Below are positions 12,401-60,962 of a stretch of 64,000 nucleotides of DNA, in pieces. Source of the DNA: Arctopsyche grandis. Taxonomy: Eukaryota > Arthropoda > Insecta > Trichoptera > Hydropsychidae. The first letter of the stretch is position 1, and every line of letters starts with the position of its first letter. The stretch lies in NCBI RefSeq assembly GCF_051622035.1, contig NC_135366.1:9765001-9829000 (forward strand). Reading direction: 5' to 3'. Position numbers and translations under genes: made by a program. The notes beneath the pieces are model-generated. The model saw only the letters and a list, made by a program, of their open reading frames with translations. It made no database searches and was not told where the DNA came from.

Positions 12401-15400
12401 CCTGACGATACACTGGTGCTGTGCGAAAGAAGTCGTGTTAGTAAAAAATAATAATCTATAACTATTTGCACACTTTTTGCCCTCACCGGGTTTTTTCGGT
12501 TTGTTCTTTTCCATTCGACGGCGAGCCAAAAATGCTCGCATCATACATTGCACTTTGATTATCTTCTTCACTTGGGTCTCGTAGAGTCTGAAAATCGGTC
12601 CCATTATCAATGTTAAAAATTAATGATGACATTTAATATAATCTTAAATTGAATGTTTACGCCACCTGGATAGATATTCTTCGTTGTAATATTTCAGGAA
12701 GACTTTGGACTTTCCAATCAACCATCCCTCCATTTTCAGACGTATAAGTAACAATCTGCAGTTGTCCTTTGAAATGTCAACATTTTCGTCGAAATCGAAC
12801 GCCAGGAATTTGTATCTAGTAAATAAAAATATGGTGACAGTGAAACCATTTTAATGCACGACTTTATTGTTAAAAATATGGGAAGGAAGTGCGGCACGAG
12901 ACGCGTACGTGGACTTCGGCGATGAGAGGTGTACATATCTTCACAACGCAGAGATTTCCCATATCAAATTTGGGTGTAGGTATATGCAACCGAGGTTGCA
13001 TGTCCATATGCAGTTCGTACAATCTTATTATTTTGAAGTTTCGCTTACATTTCTTTAAATATTATTATATTATTACATAAATGCATCATATGTACTATAA
13101 TAAGACATATATGGTTAGATTATTTTTGTTATTATTACTAACAATTTTTGAAACATACCAGTACATATAATACAATAGAGACATCTATGGACAATCAGCA
13201 TTTTTTTTATACACAGCAAATTTGCGTGAAATACAATATGTAGATAGCACTTTTAAATTTCAACAAATTCGAAAAAAACACGTGCCGCGTATCTATCTGT
13301 GTGTCTTTACTTTAAGTAGTCGCTTCACTTTTTATCAGATAATAATGCAATGTAATTGTAATTTTGTTAATAACGCACATATCATATCGTTTTCAATAAT
13401 AGCCTGTTTAATCGTACCCTATCAACATTTTGATGAAATAAAAAAACTAATGAAGGCTAGATCCATTGATGGAATTAATATTTTGGAAACAAATTAGCAG
13501 ACTTGTATATTTTTCTGTGGTAGATGTTTCTAAAGCTATACGTCTTCCAATATGTAAAAGTTTTGTACACAACACAATACAACCAATATTATTTGTAATG
13601 GTCGCTGTTTTCCAAGGGCTTTGTGTGGCCGGAATGTGTTTCCCAATGTGTGTTAAGCTACAGAAAATTTCGCAATTAGAGTTTGTCTGCCGACAAATCT
13701 TTTCGCCAAAATGAAATGTGTAGAAATTGTCAATATTAGAAAAATTACTGTGGTATTTTGCATTTGGTGTCACAAGGGGGTGACACCAAATGCCAAATAC
13801 ATACATACAAATATATAACATTACAAATTTTAAATTAATTTAAGCGCAGCCGAATGACTCGCTCTTTTCACAGACAGAATTTCGTAGAAATATCTCAAAC
13901 ACATGCAAAAAAAAATAAAAAATGAAAGGGCATTCCAACTCAAGGGTGGCTAGGGGTGCCTTTATTATCATTACTAGAAGCTAGAAGACAACTAGAGAAT
14001 CGCGGTCACCCATTGGTGTATATGTATATGTAAGTATAATAGAACAGGCGCTTTTAAAATCAGATGGTTATGACATCATAATAGAGAGAAGATTAAAAAG
14101 AGTTTGGCTTTGGAGCAAGAAGAAAACAAGAAGGTGATGTTTAAATGCATTGACCATTTTTATTCTGAACTTAGGATCAGATCAAGAATTATTAAGGCAG
14201 TAGCAGTTATTCAAGCCAAGAATCTCATATCTGACACTGAAGATTTTTTTTCTTTGTAAATTTATGACTTCGGGTTATGGGGGGGGGGGGGGGAGGTTAC
14301 ACCCTCACTTAGAGCCGGGCCGCACCGTGCAACTTTGTCGACTAGTTGCGCGACACGAAAAAATGTATGGAAATGTGTGCGGCAAACAAGTTGATGGGTG
14401 TGGCATGTCCCAGTCGCTCGCAAGTCGCACGGTGCAGCCCGGCCCTTACCGCACCGAGTGACACCAACCCTAGTATGTATTTAACATAAAATTACCTTCG
14501 TAAGAATTCGGCAAAGGGTATTCGAGTGGAGTATCCCAGTTGCTTTGCTTTTGCTGTATCCAGTACGGCCAAAGCCCTCAATTGTTGGCGTACAACATCC
14601 GGTTGGAAAGCAAACTCTTCATATGTGAGAGCTGATCGTACACAACGTACAAAATTAGCACCACCAGCTTCACCCGTGTGGGAAAGAGCCCTCAACAGTT
14701 CTAAACTGGTAGCGCGAAACGTCCCAGCTGCAGTTCTCATACGGTGCACTTGCGAATACTGCCCCTTCGATTCCGTATTATACTTCTGCAAATAGGACAA
14801 TATACTACTTAAAATACTATATCTAAGTTTATGATTTCAATAAAACCAAAATATATTCGTGTTTTGTACCCTCGTTTTATGCGAATCGTTTTCTTTTTCT
14901 CGTTTATTAGCAGTTGTCGTAGACGTGTTGGTCGGTGCTGTCAGACTTCCAGATTTGGTCAGCTTATTGGTGAAAAAGTGACGTATCAGAATATTGGTAG
15001 ACGCCCTTAATGTCTCAATCATTTCAGGTGGCAAGAAATCTCGATTTTTATCAGCTAGATCTCTGGCATCGTAGTTAATTTTGCCTGTATAGTGTGCTAC
15101 GCTGAATTCGTGACTTCCTGACAGCTTCACGTAAGGCCCTTTCGAGGAGTTCTTAATGGTGGCTAAAATAATATAAAATCAAATAGCGAGAAAATCACAG
15201 ATTGAGGGAAGATTTTATTTGTATTTTGTCTTACTCATAATGTATTCTTGTCCTCCGTTGGTGCGACAAGCTTCATCCAATATGTAAAAGAGTCCCAACG
15301 GTCTTCCCATGAGTTGATCCACTGCTGATTTGTTGTCGTAATAATGCAAACTGGTAACCGGTACTTGTTCTTCCTCTTGTTCTTGCATTTCCCAAGAAAA

Positions 15401-18201
15401 CATTCGTTGATTGTATAAAAATAGCAGCTGCTCATTCATTGTGTTTACAATCAATTGTTCTAACCGATTTCGGTGGAAACATTCGAATCCAAACATGTCC
15501 AACAAGCTGATAGAATACTTATCTCCACTAAAATGTAAAACTTTTATGCATTTCAATTCATCTTTAGTGTGTAATAAAATGAGTAAACAATACTAACAAA
15601 ACTGCTCTGCTAAACGATAGCTTCAAATTGATAGAATTGACAAGCCAATCTAAGAGACGCCTGTAAATGGTACCGGCCAAGACATCTCTAGCATCTCTAG
15701 CTTCGTCTGTACTATGCCTTCTTTTAACAGCAGTACCCTTCTCGATTAAACAATAGTTGATGAGTGCCCAAGTAAATTTAGTGTCATCGAGTCCCAAAAG
15801 TGTAACAACTTTCATAGCTTCGTCTAAATTTTCAACTTCGGCTGCTCCATTGTTGCTATCTCTGAATCTTACGTTACCCAAAATCAAAATTGCCGCTAGA
15901 GTTTTGTACATAGCTTTGCACTCGGCATCGTCAAAATCCAGATCTTTCAAGTACTGCTCCAGCTCTTTGAATTTTTCAGCGTTTCCTACAGGATCGTCGC
16001 GCACGCATTTATTTTTCGATTGTACCTCTGGGATTCTCAAATATCGATACTTTCGTTCTGGGTCCAAGCAGAAGTCAGCGAGCTTTCCAGCAGCTTCCAT
16101 TCCATCGTAAAAGTAATATATCAAATTGAAGTTGGCTTGGGTCCTATAATACAAACATTATTAGTGATTATACTTTGGCTACTGTACTGTGGAGTTTATC
16201 ATGGAATACTTACATGTCTGTCGATGAAATTCTCCACTTTTCCAATTGATACAACCAAAATATGGCACCGCTGAATTTGCCAGATTTTCCATATGTTATT
16301 TGAGTTTGCAGAATACATCTGGTAGAATTGGGATTAATAGTAGTCCCTGCACTTATTGCAGCCTGCAAAATTGTCATTGCCTTTTCGACTCTTTGATATG
16401 TAGCGTCTTGATTTTGTCCCAGATACATTAAATGCCTCATTGCGTGTAGCATGTTTGTAGTTTTCCCGGAATGACTCTCACCGGAAAATATAATATATTG
16501 CGGTTCATTGTGGTGGAAAGCGTCTTGATATGTACTATCTGCTACAGAATAGATATGGGGCTCATTATCTGAACGCGATTTGAACCTATACTTGGATTGA
16601 ATCTGAAATCAAAAATTTAGTACATGAAAATGAGTATATGAATGTACCATTTCATTGAAATTTGTATGAAAACTTACGGTTTCATTGTATAAACCAGTAT
16701 CACAGTTCGGATTTAGAATTAGCAGAATGTCACCAATGAATGTTTGATATGATTTTTTTGACATTTTAACACGCAACTCTTCTAAAATATTATCTTCGGT
16801 TAAATTTTCCAAAGCGGCCAAATCTTCCACGTACATGGCTTTCGGTTCTGGACTTTCTTCCGTTTGGAGAAGTCCATTTTTGATCAATCTTTCTGGCATG
16901 CGATGGTTCTTACCGAGTGGACCAAAATCTTTACCCAAAATTTTTAACTCTTGAGTCAACTAAAATTATTAAAAAAACTTAAAACATTCTGTAAAACCTA
17001 TATTTACTTCACTTTATACTACTGATTCATACATGGTAGTCATTATCGGGCAGCGCTTGTATGAAAGGATGTTCAATCAATTCCACCGAATACGGTCGAT
17101 GTTCCGGATTCTTTTCCAAGCATTCAGCTATGAAATCAATTAAATCTAAAGACCAGTTCGAAGGACGGCGCAATCCTGGGGGTGGGTTTCTGATGATTTG
17201 GAATAGAGCCCTAGTGGGATGAATGTCTTGGAAAGGAGCTTTTCCGTCTGCTAGTTCGATTGTAGTAATACCCAATGCCCAAACATCAGCCCTATTCCCA
17301 TAACCAGCATCTCCTTCTATGATAACTTCTGGAGCCATCCAACTGGGTGATCCAACTGTGGTATTCCTCTTGCCTAAATTGCTCGATAGGCGACAAGAAA
17401 GACCAAAATCTGACAACTTTACTTCACCTTCTTTAGTCAACAGAATATTACTAGCCCTGATGTCTCTGTGTATAACATTTTGTTCGTGGAGGTATATCAG
17501 TGCCTAAATTTACAAACATTTTTTTTATTATATGAAGTTTTGAAATACATTTGTACCTAGATATAAGGATATAATGTAGAGATCTGCATTTAATCTCATT
17601 TGTATTGTTTTTACCAGTTGAATTAAAAAAAAAACCGGTGTTATAAATGTGAACTAGTATCTATTTTATATTTAAACAGTTATATTGTTTTTTTTTTTTA
17701 ATTAAAATTTACTACTCACTTTGATAATTTCCTTTAAAATGAAAGCGATATGCTCTTCAGACATTTTTTTATCGACGCTTTGAAGTCCACGTACCATATC
17801 TATTACGGGCCCGTTCTCGCAAAACTGTACAAGTAGGATTTACGATTATTGAAGAAACAAATAAACACAATCTATTCAAGATAAAATTTAATTCGATCGA
17901 TACGCACCTCCAAGACGAACCATATTTTTTTGTCGGGCGAGCTCTTATCGCAGAAGATACCGTAGAAGTCGACCAGGTTGGAATTGCTCGGACAGAAGTC
18001 TTTCAGGATGTTGTATTCGTCCAGCAAACACTTTTCCGAATCTTTATTGACCGATTGTATTTTTATGGCCACCTTTTTACCGCCGGCTTCCTTATCCGCG
18101 GCTTCGTAAACTTGTCCGAATATTCCCGCGCCTAGACGAGTTCCCAACGTGTATCGGACGGTTGGTTCAGGAAGTGATTCAATGTCCAGCGAATCGGCCA
18201 T
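8547..18201 (-). CDS. ninaC: Myosin III with N-terminal protein kinase (NINAC), complete 15-exon gene
   Basis: Coding exons on minus, 5' to 3': 18201-17908, 17824-17720, 17503-17033, 16959-16678, 16602-16214, 16143-15598, 15527-15235, 15162-14870, 14785-14496, 12815-12666, 12587-12487, 12418-12353, 12274-12087, 11876-11677 and 9480-8547. All junctions are GT/AG and all phases agree. Total is 4602 nt, 1533 aa, close to the long Drosophila NINAC form (about 1500 aa). Order of parts: Ser/Thr kinase (1 to about 285), myosin motor (about 330-1050), two IQ motifs (about 1053-1115) and tail. In flies NINAC is an eye-specific class III myosin of rhabdomeres that binds calmodulin and INAD and acts in arrestin movement and response termination. 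Kinase and motor signatures are intact, so this looks functional. No other insect gene has this kinase-myosin fusion, so identity is firm. Confidence 0.95.
9481..11676 (-). other. ninaC intron 14 (2.2 kb), unassigned DNA plus a foldback MITE
   Basis: Apart from the foldback at 11261-11642 I see no exon. The stretch 10440-10820 is higher-complexity and has near-repeats of GCATGCTATTTTTGTC (around 10606 and 10653), but I recognise no protein or element in it. Confidence 0.5.
11261..11642. mobile_element. Foldback MITE, about 382 bp hairpin, 8-bp target duplication
   Basis: Almost the entire element is one inverted repeat. The left arm runs from GGTCTCCGCCACGGGCCCGA through CGCCCGAAAACGCAAATATC and GCGCGAGCAGGATACAGCAG to a short GC-rich loop near 11447-11458. 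The right arm mirrors each block to end GGGCCCGTGAGGTAGACCC. ATTTATGA flanks it on both sides (11253-11260 and 11643-11650), an 8-bp duplication of hAT size. The arms differ by few substitutions, so the insertion is fairly recent. It sits in ninaC intron 14. Confidence 0.85.
11677..11876 (-). CDS. ninaC: ninaC exon 14 (tail)
   Basis: The exon encodes VHIYNQATMQGLMNTSTGVL and then DQLPYFDTTYMCDPSIQC, ending in phase 2. If the donor is not used, the frame runs on only seven codons (RYILIDL) to a stop, which would truncate the tail before the INAD-binding end. A large foldback element begins only 35 bp past this donor. Confidence 0.85.
12087..12815 (-). CDS. ninaC: ninaC exons 10-13: converter, two IQ motifs, start of tail
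   Basis: Exon 10 encodes the converter with GKSKVFLKYYNEEYLSR, where the lever arm begins. Exons 11 and 12-13 carry two calmodulin-binding IQ motifs, IIKVQCMMRAFLARRRM and AIKIQKAFRGFAVRKAYG; the second is split by the intron 12354-12275... that is, by the boundary AAA G|CG. Two IQ motifs agree with the known calmodulin binding of NINAC. Exon 12 is only 66 nt. Exon 13 continues with ETAEFLRRYTAKWRSKTIFQ, a conserved post-IQ tail block. Confidence 0.9.
13753..13800. repeat. Short perfect-type palindrome (20-nt arms)
   Basis: GTATTTTGCATTTGGTGTCA (13753-13772) and TGACACCAAATGCCAAATAC (13781-13800) are inverted copies matching at 19 of 20 positions around an 8-nt spacer containing a G5 run. 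Confidence 0.85.
14290..14473. mobile_element. Inverted-repeat MITE, about 185 bp
   Basis: Left GGTTACACCCTCACTT then GCCGGGCCGCACCGTGCAAC, right GTCGCACGGTGCAGCCCGGC then GCACCGAGTGACACCAACCC, are inverted. The inner arms also contain CGACTAGTTGCGCGAC on the left and CAGTCGCTCGCAAGTCGC on the right. It is GC-rich against AT-rich surroundings. A run of 15 G (14279-14293) abuts the left end. No clean target duplication was found. Confidence 0.65.
14496..16959 (-). CDS. ninaC: ninaC exons 4-9: myosin motor, N-terminal and central part
   Basis: Exon 4 begins the motor (DLAALENLTEDNILEELRVK, IGDILLILNPN). Exon 5 holds the P-loop GESHSGKTTN (about residues 425-432) and switch I (NPNSTR). The canonical P-loop is GESGAGKT; a variable pair before SGKT fits class III myosin. 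Exon 7 has switch II in LLDMFGFECF and IVNTMNEQLL. Exon 8 ends in a Ser/Thr/Lys-rich loop 2 (SLTAPTNTSTTTANKREKEN), where actin binds. Exon 9 carries NFVRCVRSALT and the converter-side VRQQLRALAVLDTAKAKQLG. Exon 6 has donor GTTAGT and joins exon 7 as AVF|GDKYSI. Confidence 0.92.
17033..18201 (-). CDS. ninaC: ninaC exons 1-3: kinase domain
   Basis: The exons encode residues 1-290. Visible kinase landmarks are the glycine loop LGAGIFGQV (Gly24, Gly26, Gly29), the ATP-anchoring VAIK lysine (Lys47), the catalytic loop HRDIRASN (Asp147, Asn152), the DFG metal site (Asp165) and the MAPE segment (189-192). The later WALGITTIELADG and final HRPYSVELIEHPF are STE20-like. All catalytic residues are present, so the kinase is predicted active. 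The introns are short (83 and 216 bp). The ATG at 18201 follows a 41-nt leader after a good acceptor (TTGTTTCAG). Confidence 0.93.
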
Positions 18202-18480
18202 ATTGTGATTATTTTATATCTCAAATAGAAATAATAAAATATCTGAAACAACAATTTTATTTAGATGAAATATGAAATATAAGCTAAAATTGTATGGATG
18301 AAGTTATACCTTATATCATGGTCGAACTTGGGTCCGTGTTCGCTACCGAAGAAAATCCGAGGAAATGGATACGGAATCTAATTTTCACGACTGAACTGAA
18401 CAGAAATCGGTGGTGGGATGGAAGCCTTAAAAGTTAACGGGTAGGCTTCACGTCCTCGATGGAATTAAAACCGATGACCT
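18202..18480 (-). promoter_or_regulatory. ninaC 5' leader: probable noncoding exon and promoter region
   Basis: Upstream of the ATG, TTGTTTCAG (18243-18251 region) is a good acceptor giving a leader of 41 nt (18202-18242). Further upstream AAG|GTATAAC at 18310 is a plausible donor, so a noncoding first exon may lie between 18310 and about 18450. No TATA box is obvious. TTTTTTAATTG near 18500 could be a homeodomain site, as expected for an eye gene, but that is inference. Confidence 0.35.
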
Positions 18481-18886
18481 AATAATACTATGGCTATCGA
18501 TTTTTTAATTGTTTTAAATATTCATTAAATAAAAAGTTCATTTCAAATAAATATATATTAAACATATGTATATACAAATAATTTTTATAAGAAAATAAAA
18601 TACTTTTTTTTTTAGCGGATTTCTCATATTACATGTATAGTAATATCAATTAAATATTCGACTCGAAAATGTTTGTAATGTATATTGATGAATTTTATGT
18701 TGTACAACTATAATTTTTTATGGCTAAATTAATTATGTTTTAATGCGTTTAAATACGTACAAGCAAGCCATACAAAAATGACCGCTAATACCATTAACAT
18801 TCTTAAACTTTGCTATAATTATTTGGTCAATAGCATTTTTGCACGTAACAGCTTACATACATTCAAACATACATATATACATATAT

Positions 18887-19350
18887 AGCCAGCAGCATAG
18901 CTCGGTCGTTAAGCTTCTTCTTAGCGTCGAGAGGCGCCGGGTTCGATTCCTGGGCCCGGGTTTCAAATGAAAATGAATTTTTCAGAGTATGCTGTTGGTC
19001 AGACCTGGATTTGTGATTCGTTTTGGGTTGATCGTTTCTTATCAGAGTTTGCCAATTTTCTCTGATTTCATTGTTGAAACGGTTCCCGGAAAAAAAATTG
19101 GCTAAAAATTCTTCCTACCTACTATGTCACCACTATTTGAAGTATGATTGATGTACAATAAAAATTTATCTACAATTCATAGATGTCTCGTTAATTTGCG
19201 AGTTTTTCAGTGTCTCATAATTCAACGACTTGTAATAAAAATGCTGCATGTGTAATTGTAATTGTAATTTGTAATTGGCCAGAAAGGCGCATTAGGATTT
19301 ACCTGTAAGGCCTTCCTGGTATATAGTATGTAAAAATAAAATAAAAATAT
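18887..19350 (+). repeat. tRNA-derived SINE, full-length-looking copy
   Basis: The head AGCCAGCAGCATAGCTCGGT (A-box region) and GGGTTCGATTCCTGG (B box, GGTTCGATTCC) are RNA polymerase III promoter elements. The body has GTTGGTCAGACCTGGATTTG and TCAGAGTTTGCCAATTTTCT. The tail has GAAAGGCGCATTAGGATTTA and CTGTAAGGCCTTCCTGGTAT followed by AAAATAAA repeats. The same head, body and tail recur at 31849-32337, 35585-35790, 37731-38162, 53002-53195 and 59689-60446. It lies between ninaC and Wnt10. It is not a tRNA gene: the cloverleaf is degraded. Confidence 0.8.
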
Positions 19351-19416
19351 TTATACATATGTATGTACATATATCAATTGGATTTTGTAATATAGTCAAT
19401 AGTGAACCAAGGTACG

Positions 19417-19419
<3 letters not shown>

Positions 19420-19489
<70 letters not shown>
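19420..19489. repeat. (AT)n microsatellite
   Basis: About 70 nt of uninterrupted AT dinucleotide repeat. Confidence 0.95.
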
Positions 19490-19495
<6 letters not shown>

Positions 19496-20334
19496 TAACA
19501 TATTCAATCAGAACACTCTGAAAATATAATAAATAAATAAAATTTCGATTCAATCGAATGAAACATCAGTGAAAATTTTTACTAAATATTTATTGTTTAT
19601 TTATATTTTAGTATCTAATGAAGGTTTGACAGTTTATTGAGTTAATAAATAATGAAAAATTATTACAATACTGATTTTTTAATAACTAAATACTATTCTT
19701 AATATTATAAATAATCAATCTTACGCATCTACAATTATATATTTCGCACTAACCGATCACTTATGAAATGTACACATATTAAATATTATATTATATAAAA
19801 GCATATAATGATAATAATTCTATAGTCTTGTTTTTAATATCACAAAGAACGTCACACGTGTATAAAATTGTATTCGTCACAATACGTGATCACTCATCAT
19901 GTGCTTGTATGACTTCCCTCTTAAATTCTTAATCACATTTCAGTGAAAGATTATCCACTATACGAAAACCGAAACGATTTGAAAAATTTCACACAAAATT
20001 CAAATTACACGTTCATAAATATTTCCTCCCGACAAACCGGTTGTTAAATATAATAAAAAATGGAATGAGTTGTCAAAATTTGGAATGAGTATAATACTAT
20101 TATCACACCTACTGATGATGATATAAATTTTAAGTACAAGAATACTTCTTCGAATTAAACACTACAAGGAATTATAATGTGAAGAAATCTTTTGGCTACT
20201 AATTTGGCTTTCAAAGGAATTGTTGTAAACATTCAGTAATATGATATTACCTCCCGAACTCAAACCCCGTTCACTGGGATTGAATTTTAGTCAGTCAAAA
20301 TGTCTTTTATATTGGAATCATCGTGGAAGATGGA
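19490..20334 (-). other. Wnt10 3' flank
   Basis: AT-rich DNA past the Wnt10 stop. It would hold the 3' UTR; several TTTATT (minus AATAAA) occur around 19560-19600. Nothing else was recognised. Confidence 0.4.
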
Positions 20335-58763
<38,429 letters not shown>

Positions 58764-59340
58764 CACTTTTCAGATCTTCTCACAGATGTCCTCACCGGGC
58801 CGGTTTGCCGCCACATGTTGCACACAAACCAACACTAACTCCAACACAACTACCCAACTCTAAAAACTCGCCGACGATAATGGAATCTCATAATAATAAT
58901 AGATAACAGACACACTGTATGTATATGACAAAATTAAAGAAAAATTAAAAGAGTGCGCCGGTTGGATGAATTTTCTTTTCGGGCGGTTGGATGGATATGG
59001 GTTCGGGAAAGCGCGCGTTTTTCCGGCTCGTCGTGGCAAGTGTCCGGTTTTGTTGTGATGGTCACGTTTGGGATGGTGGGTCGTGTGAGAGTGTCGGCGC
59101 GGCGGCGGTGGGGGGGTTGGTGCCGAGGGATGGTGGGGGTGATGGGGGCGCCGTGGTCGGGGGGCGGCGGCCCCGTTTGGGGGCGCCGCTGGTGTCCGGG
59201 CTGGCGGGTGATGTCCACGACGGACCGCGTCCGACAAAAACGCGCAAGAAAAAAGTCAGGGGCCCGGCCGGCGTTCCCGTAGGCCCCACCTACCGTGGAC
59301 CGGGGCCCCCCCGGCGAACCGAGGCCCAGCCTTCCCACCA
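58764..59340 (-). promoter_or_regulatory. GC-rich island at the Wnt10 5' end, probable promoter/5' UTR
   Basis: Immediately upstream of the Wnt10 start, 58935-59340 is strikingly G/C-rich and CpG-rich (GCGCGGCGGCGGTGGGGGGG, CGGGGCCCCCCCGGCG) within an AT-rich window. Open frames cross it on both strands but show no known domain and low-complexity Pro/Arg composition. No TATA box was found. Position and composition favour a CpG-rich promoter with 5' UTR. Confidence 0.4.
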
Positions 59341-59688
59341 GAGCTTTTCAATACTACCACTATTTCAATGTACACTCATTCAATATTTATTAACAATAGA
59401 CGGCCGTTGCCGATTTACGACCGACCGATGGATGCCTCCTCAACTCAACTTGCCTTTCATATTATACCAATCATCTATCTACATACATATGTATATAACA
59501 TACATACATACATACATTTAAACACCACTTTATGATTCTACCCTTTTGTTTTTTATACGGATCGAATACGAGCATTGTTTTCATTATAATGAAAATTTAT
59601 GTATTTTTTCTACATATAATATTCAAAAGTTGACTTGCCATTTGAATTTTGGAAATAGCGTTGTTGTGTTTTTCATACCCACATACAT
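59341..59688. other. AT-rich DNA upstream of Wnt10
   Basis: Nothing recognised apart from (CATA)n at 59480-59517. Confidence 0.4.
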
Positions 59689-60446
59689 AACCAGCAAGCA
59701 GCGTAGACTAGTGGTTAGTATATAATAATAATAATAATAGCTTTTATTCCAGACGATGAGGAGAATAGTGCAATCCCCAACGCCCATATAAATAATATAT
59801 AGATAATAAAAAAAAAGTATTGAAAAATAGTAAACAAAAAATAAATAAATAAATACATAAGTAAATATATAAATATTACTGATAATAAATAATAATAATA
59901 ATAAATAATAATAATAATAAATAATAATAATAATAATTATAATAAATAAATAATAATAAATAAGTCTAATAATAATAAATAATAATAATTTTATGTCTAT
60001 TCAAGGCGGTCGGTGTAGCTTTATATATATATGCTTTCGAAAATTTCGAACTGGTTGCTGGTGGCCAGACCTTGGTTTGTGACTCCAGGTCAATTGTTTC
60101 CTATCAGAGTTTGCCAATTTATACAATTTATCTGACAAATTGATAACCTTTATCCATTTCTCTCAATTTTCAGCATTTCGAATTTCGCTGACTCGTATAA
60201 AAATGCTGCAAAGTTGTCCATAAATGTTTAGCAAATTACGAGTTATTCAGCATCTTAAAATTTGACGATTTATATAAATATAAAAAAATGTTCCAATTGA
60301 TCAAAAAATGTATATTGGTACATATGTACATAGATGTCTCTATGATGCTTTGTTAAAATTATTCCAAAAAATGTAAATCGATGTTTGTAATTGGATAGAA
60401 AGGTGCATTGGGGTTTACCTGTTAGGTTTTCTGGTATATGTGTAAA
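59689..60446 (+). repeat. tRNA-derived SINE with an AAT-rich insertion
   Basis: Head CCAGCAAGCAGCGTAGACTA GTGGTTAGTAT, then about 59727-60005 of (AAT)n-rich DNA including CTTTTATTCCAGACGATGAG, then SINE body GGTTGCTGGTGGCCAGACCT TGG and TCAGAGTTTGCCAATTTATA and tail GAAAGGTGCATTGGGGTTTA CCTGTTAGG. The foreign block replaces the B-box region. Confidence 0.7.
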
Positions 60447-60673
60447 TGAAAGTGGTGGAAGTCCAATTTTCATTTAAAAAACACTATTTCTGTTTGACTT
60501 AATTCACAAACGATATGTCTAGAAGCTCGAAAAAGCAGAATAAACGTATTACAGGCCGCCAGTATTTTTAAATATTGTTAAACCAAAACATTTTATTTAA
60601 TGTTTCGCAAGATATTTCACGAAATGATGAAAAGTGGACTTATGCCACTTTCAATTATAACGGCTCATATGAA
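60447..60673. repeat. MITE family D copy
   Basis: Inverted relative to 49052-49316: GGAAGTCCAATTTTCATTTA at the left, AATATTGTTAAACC in the middle, GGACTTATGCCACTTTCAAT TATAACGGCTCATATGAA at the right. It abuts the SINE. Confidence 0.7.
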
Positions 60674-60789
60674 GACATTGAAAGGTGATGACTGACTTAC
60701 ATAAATATCGGCAATATTTAATGTAATTAATAGGAAAATGAAAAGAACGCATATAATATAATATGAATTAATTCAAAAATTGCTATCAC

Positions 60790-60962
60790 CTCTTTTAATT
60801 CGATATGTCCAGAATCTCGGAAAAGTAAAATAAACATATTACAGGTCACCAGTGTTTTTAAATATTATTAAACGCAAAAAAATATATTGAATGTTTTGCA
60901 AGATATTTCTCGAAATGATGAAAAGGGGACTTACGCCAATTTCAAATATAACGGTCCATATA
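60790..60962. repeat. MITE family D, partial copy
   Basis: AATTCGATATGTCCAGAATC TCGG through GGGGACTTACGCCAATTTCA AATATAACGG aligns with the preceding copy in the same orientation. Confidence 0.65.

Larger units (their letters stand above)
12816..14495 (-). other. ninaC intron 9 (1.7 kb) with repeats
   Basis: Contains the palindrome at 13753-13800 and the inverted-repeat element near 14290-14473. A plus-strand frame at about 14092-14259 reads SLALEQEENKKVMFKCIDHF and onward; it is short and unassigned, possibly a transposase scrap. No exon seen. Confidence 0.5.

Noticed and set aside
15757-16110. 117-aa open frame on +
   Set aside because: Antisense shadow of ninaC exon 6.
18887-18960. tRNA gene
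   Set aside because: A and B boxes are present, but arms do not pair into a cloverleaf and the same head recurs in six dispersed SINE copies.
58934-59521. Open frames of 109-176 aa on both strands in the GC-rich island
   Set aside because: GC-rich DNA lacks stop codons by chance. The proteins are Pro/Arg/Gly low complexity with no known domain.
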